This document shows, piece by piece, positions 7,994 to 13,613 of a DNA stretch of 64,000 nucleotides (position 1 is its first letter; every line of letters starts with the position of its first letter). The position numbers were made by a program, and so were the translations under genes. The DNA lies in NCBI RefSeq assembly GCF_022654015.1, contig NZ_CP073063.1:1984001-2048000 (forward strand). Direction: 5' to 3'. The notes beneath the pieces were generated by a model. It had not been told where the DNA came from. It searched no databases and saw nothing but the letters and a program-made list of their open reading frames with translations. This DNA comes from Brevundimonas diminuta. GTDB taxonomy: Bacteria; Pseudomonadota; Alphaproteobacteria; Caulobacterales; Caulobacteraceae.

Positions 7994-8309
7994 CTCCTCT
8001 GAGCAATGGCCGCTTCCCACCCCTAGCCGCAGTTCGGCGGGTCCTCTTTTGGCTGTGGCGCCGATGTCCGCTTTCCGCGCTGGTGTCGATGTCGTGGGCC
8101 GACCCGTAGCGGACGTTATTTTCTCTTTGCCTAGAATCTAATCGACATCGCGAATGCTTAGATTGAAGCGGAAATAGAGCCGGATGGCCTGTCGAATGAC
8201 TCCGGCCTATGCCGATGACGCTTGGACGACAACCATATCTCGCTGTTCCCAATGACCTTCCTGCCTCCTTCAGTGGAGACAGTTCAGCGGTAGACGGACA
8301 GGGCCAAGG
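7994..8309. other. Gene-free stretch holding the long array repeat
   Basis: About 316 bases. The left third is array repeat 6 (8008-8114). The remaining 190 bases, downstream of the minus-strand broken gene that ends at 8310, show no gene and no clear terminator. Confidence 0.5.
8008..8114 (+). repeat. Array repeat 6 (long form, near-identical twin of repeat 7)
   Basis: Positions 8017-8105 are identical over 89 bp to 9353-9441. It contains an internal GTCCGCTTTCC and ends CCGACCCGTAGCGGAC. It also holds a small internal hairpin (agccg / cggc) in its left part. The copy lies between the genes at 7550 and 8310. Confidence 0.85.
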
Positions 8310-9253
8310 TCAAGGCACCGAATGCACTCTCCGCCGCATGTTGTTCACAATCAGGCCAGCTTGCGCATTCGCTGAGCGGGGAGATGCGTATTGTGAATAG
8401 AGGCTGTGAAGATACGCTCTATCCCAGTCCGTCATCCCGGGGCCGGCATCATCAAACAGATTGAGCACGGTTTCGTAAGAACTGGTTTCGGCCGCCATGT
8501 CGATCTGGGCCAAGGAGATCATGGCAATGTAATCACCGAGTTGCCCAGCGCTGACCGACCCGGTCTTCGAGAAATCGACGATGACGATGACTTTATACAG
8601 CGCGTCTACCGTCTGATCGGTCAGACGAGAACCCGTGGTGGCCTCGACTATGGGCGCGAAGGCAATCGGGCAATCGTATCCGCCACAACCCGCTGCCTCT
8701 GCGATGTCCGGAGAGATGAACCGGGTTGGTCGCCTGGTACGCGCACTGCCCTCGAGCCGAACTTATCGACCGGCATACTCAGTGACCACCAGCGCACTGG
8801 CTTTTCCGAGGTCTGGAATGCCTGCAGTGGTGCCTGCCCTCGATCAAGGCCGCCTACACCAACGCGAAACAGTCTGGCGTCGTTTTCGACCATTTTCTGC
8901 GCCAGCGCAGACCCGTCGTTTGTGAAGATGATCACAAGGTTCGGGTCGCAACCGGGCTGTCCCGGACGGAGATGCAACTCGGCCGAAATGTCGCTGACCC
9001 GGTCGAGAATCGGCTGTGCCGCCTCCGCACGCAGGTTGACCGTCGCTGGACATAGGGGCCCTCGCCAACGCGCTAGACCGCGACCAGTCGCCGGAGCCGC
9101 CACACGTCCGACGAAACCATGCACCGCATCCCGCTCGGGCACGCCGGTGACTTCAACATCCGGCAATGTGGCCGATTGCGGCTCTGTTGCCGGAGCCGAC
9201 TGGAGCGGCGTGGCCAACAGCAGGGCAGACAAGATCGAGACTGAAAGCATCAA
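8310..9253 (-). pseudogene. Frameshifted gene for an exported Caulobacteraceae protein
   Basis: The 5' frame (9253 to 8648) encodes a signal peptide and 201 residues with LARWRGPLCPATVNL, GQPGCDPNLVIIFT and EKPVRWW. It stops at TAG 8650-8648. One base out of phase, the frame running from about 8653 to 8310 continues with VDALYKVIVIVDFSKTGSVS, then GQLGDYIAMISLAQID and GMTDWDRAYLHSLY. Together they give one protein of about 314 residues of a family I associate with Brevundimonas and Caulobacter, whose members keep these blocks in one frame. A single missing base near 8650-8655 explains the break. It could be a true inactivating mutation or a sequencing error. Function of the family unknown. 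Confidence 0.75.
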
Positions 9254-9343
9254 AAGGCTCGCTTCGATGTTGGAGGTGGATGCTAGCGCCTTAAGCCTGA
9301 GGGCGACGCCTGAACGTAACCGCTAAGTTCAGCCCAAACTAGT

Positions 9344-9450
9344 GTCCGCTAACCACCCCTAGCCGCAGTTCGGCGGGTCCTCTTTTGGCTGTGGCGCCGA
9401 TGTCCGCTTTCCGCGCTGGTGTCGATGTCGTGGGCCGACCCATTGCGGAA
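9344..9450 (+). repeat. Array repeat 7 (long form, near-identical twin of repeat 6)
   Basis: Identical to 8017-8105 over positions 9353-9441. It starts with a full GTCCGCT arm and ends CCGACCCATTGCGGAA, one base off the consensus. It lies between the broken gene and the gene at 9477. Together repeats 6 and 7 flank the broken gene as direct repeats 1,336 bp apart. Confidence 0.85.
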
Positions 9451-9476
9451 GTACTGCTTGGGAGTAGCTTGTCCAT

Positions 9477-9692
9477 ATGGACATTGAACGTGACCCTTAC
9501 GGTATGCCAATCGATCCTGCCGAGCGCATGCAGCAGGTGATGTTGGGCCTGTACGATCTCATGGATGAAGCCGGACAAGCTAACTTCCCTCACGAACTAA
9601 TCTTCGAACTCAATACGGTGCGCCTAAGTTTCCTCGATGAGTTCGAGCGACGCTTCCCCAACTATGGGAAAGGGCGGGCTGTCTGGCGCTAG
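9477..9692 (+). CDS. Small hypothetical protein
   Basis: A 71-residue acidic soluble protein from ATG 9477, 26 bases after array repeat 7. The sequence has a proline turn (GMPIDPAERM), a probable helix (QQVMLGLYDLMDEAGQ) and a second helix (NTVRLSFLDEFERRFP). No membrane segment, no cysteine, no family recognised. Even composition and helical periodicity make it look like a real protein. Confidence 0.5.
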   Translation: MDIERDPYGMPIDPAERMQQVMLGLYDLMDEAGQANFPHELIFELNTVRLSFLDEFERRFPNYGKGRAVWR

Positions 9693-9705
9693 GTTCAGCT
9701 GATTG

Positions 9706-9776
9706 CCCTAGCTGCAGTTCGGCGCGCTCGCGCTTGGGCTGAGGGGCCGATGTTCGCTTTCCGACCCATTGCAGAC
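9706..9776 (+). repeat. Array repeat 8
   Basis: Matches repeats 6 and 7 with substitutions and a deletion: CCCTAGCTGCAGTTCGGCG, then GTTCGCTTTCCGACCCATT and GCAGAC at the end. It lies between the genes at 9477 and 9880. Confidence 0.7.
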
Positions 9777-9879
9777 GTTCGGGTCAAAGATATGCTGGCC
9801 TAGCGGATGGTGTGCTCGACACACCACAGTGTTGGGTCTGGATGCGCCAGCATACTGAGGCCAGCAGATTGGATTGTAG

Positions 9880-10365
9880 ATGATGAACACGACAACGCCT
9901 GCTGATGTCGGTGTCCTGTCAAAATTCTCGACTTGGAAAGTTCTTGGCATTAGCGGGCTTATAGCGGGAGCCGCCGCGCTAATGTGGTTTTGGCTCCTCA
10001 ACTTCGGAGAGTACCAAGGACGTCGATATCCGCCGGAAGTCGCCAAGGTTCTGCTGACGATTTCCACCATCGGCATAACGGCTTTCCTTCCGCTATGTGC
10101 TTGGCATGTCTGGAATTACGTTCGCAGTCCAGCAGCTCTTTATGTCTCGGGAGGACGTCTTTTTATCTACTGGGCATACTTCCAATCGGTTGCGATTAAA
10201 GACATCGAAAAGGCTGTCGATCTGGGCCGCTCTGGGCCAATGCGCGATAGCGTTCACCTGTCGGTAAATGGTCGGCAGGCCATAGTCTTTCAGACTGGAT
10301 TCATGGCGGACAGGGGCAGCGATGTCGTCGCGAAAATCAATCGCGTCCTTAGTGCTTCGGCTTGA
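9880..10365 (+). CDS. Hypothetical membrane protein with PH-like tail
   Basis: A 161-residue protein with two N-terminal membrane segments (about residues 21-42 and 58-82) and a soluble C-terminal half. That half has a strand pattern (AALYVSGGRLFIYWAYFQSV, then DIEKAV, then DSVHLSVNGRQAIVFQ) resembling the bacterial PH-like domains seen behind two-helix anchors. The PH assignment is weak. It is visibly AT-richer than core genes. It lies between array repeats 8 and 9. Function unknown. Confidence 0.6.
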   Translation: MMNTTTPADVGVLSKFSTWKVLGISGLIAGAAALMWFWLLNFGEYQGRRYPPEVAKVLLTISTIGITAFLPLCAWHVWNYVRSPAALYVSGGRLFIYWAYFQSVAIKDIEKAVDLGRSGPMRDSVHLSVNGRQAIVFQTGFMADRGSDVVAKINRVLSASA

Positions 10366-10390
10366 TTACGAAACCGGTCTCGAGACCAGC

Positions 10391-10439
10391 GTCCGCTTCT
10401 AGCAACAAGGCCTAGTACCGGAATCGACCCATTGCAGAC
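10391..10439 (+). repeat. Array repeat 9
   Basis: Begins GTCCGCTTCTAG and ends TCGACCCATTGCAGAC. It lies between the genes at 9880 and 10486, 26 bases after the first. Confidence 0.65.
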
Positions 10440-10485
10440 ATCGCTTTTGAGCGGCACCTTCGAGGGAGTTCTGTGAGGTTCTGGT

Positions 10486-11037
10486 ATGGTGATTATGATG
10501 CTGGCGAGCCTGGCTTTACAGGCTCAGCCTCGAGACTATCGCGAGGAACGGCTGGGGCAGTTCGTGCCGATGGTCGTGCTGGAAATCAGTCCCAGCCTGA
10601 GACTGACCGGAGAAGTCTTCAGCATCTATGCGCCGTTTACCGGACCGCGCGACCGACACGAGCGCGTTCTCGCGGTAAGACGGGGGATCAGCGGTCGAGA
10701 CGCTCCATTGAACGAAGAATGGGTAGTTGCATCCGAATGCCCTGGTGCAGAAGCAGTGCTGCTCGAGTTGGAAAGCTTGCCCCCTCCAATGGTTGATCTG
10801 CCGACGATAGGGCGTGACGATCGACAGGGGCCGACCCTTGACGGCATAGGTTATCGACTGTTCGCGAGATACCCGACGTGGCGGGACGGCTTCGCTTACG
10901 AAATGGAATACGCGACCAATATCGGCACGCCGCTCGCGGCATGGGCAAATCGGTTGAGGTCGACGCTTGAGCCCTGCTGGACGACGTCGCGACCGAGCGC
11001 ATGGGGCGAATCTGACCCTTCAACTCGCGATCAATAA
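10486..11037 (+). CDS. Hypothetical exported or membrane-anchored protein
   Basis: A 183-residue protein. GAGG at 10475-10478 lies seven bases before ATG 10486, which supports this start. A short hydrophobic N-terminus (MVIMMLASLALQAQP) resembles a signal peptide with a plausible cleavage after AQA. The rest is soluble with two cysteines (SECPG and EPCW) that could pair in the periplasm. No family recognised. It is the last gene of the array before the compact recombinase. Confidence 0.55.
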   Translation: MVIMMLASLALQAQPRDYREERLGQFVPMVVLEISPSLRLTGEVFSIYAPFTGPRDRHERVLAVRRGISGRDAPLNEEWVVASECPGAEAVLLELESLPPPMVDLPTIGRDDRQGPTLDGIGYRLFARYPTWRDGFAYEMEYATNIGTPLAAWANRLRSTLEPCWTTSRPSAWGESDPSTRDQ

Positions 11038-11070
11038 GTCTGCACCCCACCCCTCTGAGACATAGGGGCA

Positions 11071-11083
11071 GTCCGCTTTCCGG
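11071..11083 (+). repeat. Array repeat 10 (left arm only)
   Basis: GTCCGCTTTCCGG, identical to the left arm of repeat 1; the conserved 3' arm is missing. It lies between the last array gene and the convergent recombinase, so it may mark the truncated end of the array. Confidence 0.45.
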
Positions 11084-11102
11084 CGGGCCGCCCCAAGCCT
11101 GC

Positions 11103-11729
11103 TCAGAGGTCGATCTGCTCTGAAATCTCCAGCGCGTCGTCCACTTCGATGCCGAGATACCTGACGGTGCTCTCGAGCTTTCCGTGCCCGAGAAGGAGCT
11201 GGCAGGCGCGTAGGTTTCCGGTCTTCTTATAGATCAAGGCCACCTTGGTCCGTCTCAGGCTGTGGGTGCCATAGGCGCTGGGGTTCAGGTCGATCATTCT
11301 CACCCAGGTATCGACCAGCCGAGCGTACTGCCTGGTGCCTATGTGCTCTCCATCCCGGCTGCGGCTGGGGAACAGCCAGTCGTCACGCCGTAGTCCTCGG
11401 CGCTCCAACCAGTGAGCTAGAGCTTCTCTAGCGGCCTCCGTGATCTCGAACGGCACGGGCCGACCGGTCTTCTGCTGGATGATCGTCGACCGCTGCCGAA
11501 TGACGCCGCCTTGAGCAACATCGCCGAGGCGGAGTTTTACTAGATCACAGCCCCGCAGCTTCGCATCCAATGCGATGTTGAACATCGCGAGATCCCGTAT
11601 CGATCCAACGGACTTCAGGTGCTGACGGATCGCCCAGATGTGCTTTGGCTTGAGCGGGGCCTTCGCTCCGGTCATTCGACCAGCGTTCCAGGGTTTGCGG
11701 GGTAAACGAAATAGATCGGGCTGGCTCAT
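11103..11729 (-). CDS. Compact tyrosine recombinase/integrase
   Basis: A 208-residue protein from ATG 11729, supported by GGAGG five bases upstream; an in-frame GTG at 11735 lies too close to that site. Catalytic residues are visible: Arg in LRGCDLVKLRLGD, HSLRRTK, LLGHGKLES and Tyr in TVRYLG. At this length the N-terminal arm-binding and most of the core-binding domain are missing, yet the frame is intact; other alphaproteobacterial integrases of about 210 residues look the same. It faces the array of small genes and may act on the repeats there; that link is inference. It could also be a leftover of another element. Confidence 0.85.
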   Translation of the reverse strand: MSQPDLFRLPRKPWNAGRMTGAKAPLKPKHIWAIRQHLKSVGSIRDLAMFNIALDAKLRGCDLVKLRLGDVAQGGVIRQRSTIIQQKTGRPVPFEITEAAREALAHWLERRGLRRDDWLFPSRSRDGEHIGTRQYARLVDTWVRMIDLNPSAYGTHSLRRTKVALIYKKTGNLRACQLLLGHGKLESTVRYLGIEVDDALEISEQIDL

Positions 11730-12069
11730 GGCCACCTCCCACGATCAACGCCCCTTCCGCACGATACGCCCCAAACAACGCAGATGCGCCATGAACGGTC
11801 ATGACGAACGTGCCGGAAACACGACATTCCCGGCGTGAGTTGGGCGTGCGCTTTGAGGCGCGATGCCAACCGGCTCGGCGAAAATCAGCGAGCCGGGCGG
11901 CGATCTGGCGATCCAAGCCGTCGAGCAGGGCGGTTCCATTGGCGACCGAGGCCACTGTTGCGTTGGTCTGCCAGAATGGACCGGTTTCGCCCTTTAGCGT
12001 GAAGCGCAGATGCACGGTGTCGTTGGATTTCGGCATAGGACGCTCAGACAGAGATTTTTTTTCAAACAA
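11545..12069 (-). CDS. Unknown frame, possibly the 5' part of a truncated gene
   Basis: A frame opening at TTG 12069, with GGAG about seven bases upstream. Its first 90 residues look protein-like (VHLRFTLKGETGPFWQTNAT, LLDGLDRQIAARLADFRRAG). The last 60 codons run inside the 5' end of the recombinase and are probably meaningless, so the gene may be a truncated remnant. The right copy of the 18-bp direct repeat lies within it and reads ECRVSG here. The left copy reads the same six residues in a similar minus-strand context that is soon closed by a stop. Confidence 0.3.
   Translation of the reverse strand: MFEKKSLSERPMPKSNDTVHLRFTLKGETGPFWQTNATVASVANGTALLDGLDRQIAARLADFRRAGWHRASKRTPNSRRECRVSGTFVMTVHGASALFGAYRAEGALIVGGGHEPARSISFTPQTLERWSNDRSEGPAQAKAHLGDPSAPEVRWIDTGSRDVQHRIGCEAAGL
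11812..11829 (+). repeat. 18-bp direct repeat, right copy
   Basis: Identical to 5222-5239, same orientation, 6,590 bp apart. The two bracket the array of small genes and the compact recombinase. Confidence 0.55.
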
Positions 12070-12143
12070 CAGTCAGCTCCGTCGCACAAAGCGACGAGCA
12101 ATCGGGGCCTTAGTGCGATCTCATAACGTCGCCCCGTCCTTGA

Positions 12144-12860
12144 CTACACAGACAGCGCTTTTGCGACGACCGGCGCCAAGCCGTCGGCGATGATGCGCAC
12201 CCCTTCAGCGTTGGGGTGGATGCCGTCTGGCTGATTGTAGCGGCGATCCAGGGCCACGCCTTCCAGCATGAAGGGATAGGTTGGAACATCTTCCTTGCGC
12301 GCCAGGTCCGCGAAGATGCGATCGAACTCGGCGGCATAGGCGCCGTATTGGGGCGGCGCCTTCATCCCCGCCAGCAGGACGGGAATATCGCGCGCCTTCA
12401 GCGAGGTGATGATGGCCTTCAGATTGGATCGGACCGTTTTGGGATCCACGCCCTGAAGCATGTCATTGCCGCCCAGGGCCACGATGCACAGGTCGGTGTC
12501 GTCCTGGACGCTGTAGCCGACCCGGGCCAGTCCGCCGCCGGTCGTGTCGCCCGAAACCCCGGCGCCGCGAACCCTCACCCTGAGCCCCTTTGCCCTCAAC
12601 GCCTCTTCCAGGCGCACGGGCAGAGCCTCGGCCGAAGGCAGGCCTAAGCCGGCGGTGATGGAATCGCCCAGCAGCGTCACGATCTTTTCCGGCCCGTCCG
12701 AAGGTGCAGCCGTGGGGGAAGGCGACACCGAGGGCTTAGTCGGCTCTTTTGACGTGTCCTCTTTCGAGGCGCTGCATCCGGCAAGAATGAGCCCCACCCC
12801 TCCGGTCAGGAGCGAGCGGCGGCGCATGGACGGCATGGGCGAAGGGGGCTTTGGAGTCAT
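12144..12860 (-). CDS. TesA-like SGNH/GDSL esterase, predicted lipoprotein
   Basis: An arylesterase/lysophospholipase of the TesA type. After a twin-arginine-like MRRRSLLTGGVGL stretch comes a lipobox ending LAGC, so it is probably an outer or inner membrane lipoprotein, followed by a Ser/Pro/Thr linker. The SGNH blocks are present: GDSITAGLGL (nucleophile Ser), the GAGVSGDTT glycine block, ALGGNDML (Asn) and the DGIHPNAEG Asp/His pair. ATG 12860 is chosen; an ATG at 12875 lacks a ribosome site. It is divergent from an ABC exporter, the same pairing as tesA and ybbAP in other proteobacteria. Confidence 0.9.
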   Translation of the reverse strand: MTPKPPSPMPSMRRRSLLTGGVGLILAGCSASKEDTSKEPTKPSVSPSPTAAPSDGPEKIVTLLGDSITAGLGLPSAEALPVRLEEALRAKGLRVRVRGAGVSGDTTGGGLARVGYSVQDDTDLCIVALGGNDMLQGVDPKTVRSNLKAIITSLKARDIPVLLAGMKAPPQYGAYAAEFDRIFADLARKEDVPTYPFMLEGVALDRRYNQPDGIHPNAEGVRIIADGLAPVVAKALSV

Positions 12861-12920
12861 GATCTGCACCCCCATATAGGGACCAGCTTTCCTCCTCCCA
12901 ATCCAGCAGGCGACATATCG

Positions 12921-13613
12921 ATGGCTTCAGCCGCTCCGCTCGTCCTCGACGGCGTCGTCCTCACCCTGCCCTCGGCGGCAGGACCCGTGGAAATCCTTCG
13001 CGGCGTGGACCTGGCCGTAGCGCCGGGCGAGACGGTCGCCATCGTCGGCCCCTCCGGATCGGGCAAATCCTCGCTGATTTCCATCGCCGCAGGGCTGGAA
13101 ACCCCGACCCGGGGCCAAGCCATGCTGTTCGGTCAGGATATGGCCGCGCTGGGCGAGGACGGCCGCGCCCGCCTGCGTCGGGGGCGCGCCGCTCTGGTTT
13201 TTCAAAGCTTTCACCTCCTGCCCAATATGACGGCCGAGGAGAATGTGTCCGCGCCGCTGGAGTTGGCCCACAGGCCGGGGGCTGTGGCCTTGGCGCGCAG
13301 TTGGCTGGAGCGGGTCGGCTTGGGCGCCCGGCGGTCGCACTATTCGCACCAGATGTCCGGCGGTGAGCAGCAGCGTGTCGCCCTGGCCCGCGCCTTGGCG
13401 GTCGGGCCCGAACTGCTGTTCGCTGACGAACCGACCGGAAATCTGGACGGGACCAACGGCGCCCTGGTCGCCGACTTGCTGTTCGACCTCGTGCGCGACA
13501 GCGGCGCCGCCCTGGTCATGGTGACCCATGACGACCGTCTCGCCGCGCGCGCGGACCGGATTGTGACGATGCGCGACGGCCGGGTCGTCGCCCCGGACTT
13601 AGCCTCTGCATGA
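12921..13613 (+). CDS. ABC transporter ATP-binding protein, YbbA/LolD type
   Basis: A 230-residue ATPase with Walker A GPSGSGKSSL, Q-loop residue in LVFQSFHLLP, signature MSGGEQQRVALARAL, Walker B LLFADEPTGNLD and the H-loop in MVTHDD. The LLPNMTAEENV segment and the EPTGNLD box are typical of the MacB/LolD/YbbA group, which powers extraction or export of lipids, lipoproteins or peptides without moving substrate through a conventional channel. Its stop overlaps the permease start (ATGA). Substrate unknown. Confidence 0.93.
   Translation: MASAAPLVLDGVVLTLPSAAGPVEILRGVDLAVAPGETVAIVGPSGSGKSSLISIAAGLETPTRGQAMLFGQDMAALGEDGRARLRRGRAALVFQSFHLLPNMTAEENVSAPLELAHRPGAVALARSWLERVGLGARRSHYSHQMSGGEQQRVALARALAVGPELLFADEPTGNLDGTNGALVADLLFDLVRDSGAALVMVTHDDRLAARADRIVTMRDGRVVAPDLASA

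Larger units (their letters stand above)
5222..11829. mobile_element. Cassette-like array of small genes with directional repeats and a compact recombinase
   Basis: Nine small genes (one broken) lie here on both strands. Nearly every spacer carries one copy of a repeat beginning near GTCCGC and ending CGACCCATTGCGGAC, always in the plus orientation. At the right end a 208-residue tyrosine recombinase faces the array. An exact 18-bp direct repeat lies at 5222-5239 and again at 11812-11829. The layout resembles gene cassettes separated by recombination sites, but the repeat does not show the integron attC core (GTTRRRY), and gene orientation is mixed. The alternative is a REP-like intergenic repeat that has spread within the island. 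The array interpretation is inference. Confidence 0.4.
1..12069. mobile_element. Accessory genomic island (left end outside window)
   Basis: This stretch holds three tyrosine recombinases, an XRE regulator, about ten small orphan genes, a frameshifted gene and repeats. It is visibly richer in A and T than the DNA to its right. Housekeeping-type genes begin at 12144 and continue unbroken to the window end. The left boundary lies beyond position 1, because the first recombinase is open to the edge. The right boundary is placed roughly, after the recombinase at 11103 and the unknown frame at 11545. It may be two elements side by side: a Tn554-like part (1 to about 5.2 kb) and a cassette-like array (5.2 to 11.8 kb). 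Confidence 0.6.

Noticed and set aside
8406..9326. 306-codon plus-strand frame
   Set aside because: It lies antisense to the broken exported-protein gene, whose minus-strand reading shows clear conserved blocks. Its last 30 codons faintly resemble an XRE C-terminus but lack a helix-turn-helix.
5255..10439. Integron attC sites
   Set aside because: The repeats lack the GTTRRRY/RYYYAAC core sites, gene orientation is mixed, and the nearby recombinase is not an IntI with its extra domain. Described instead as a cassette-like array of unknown type.
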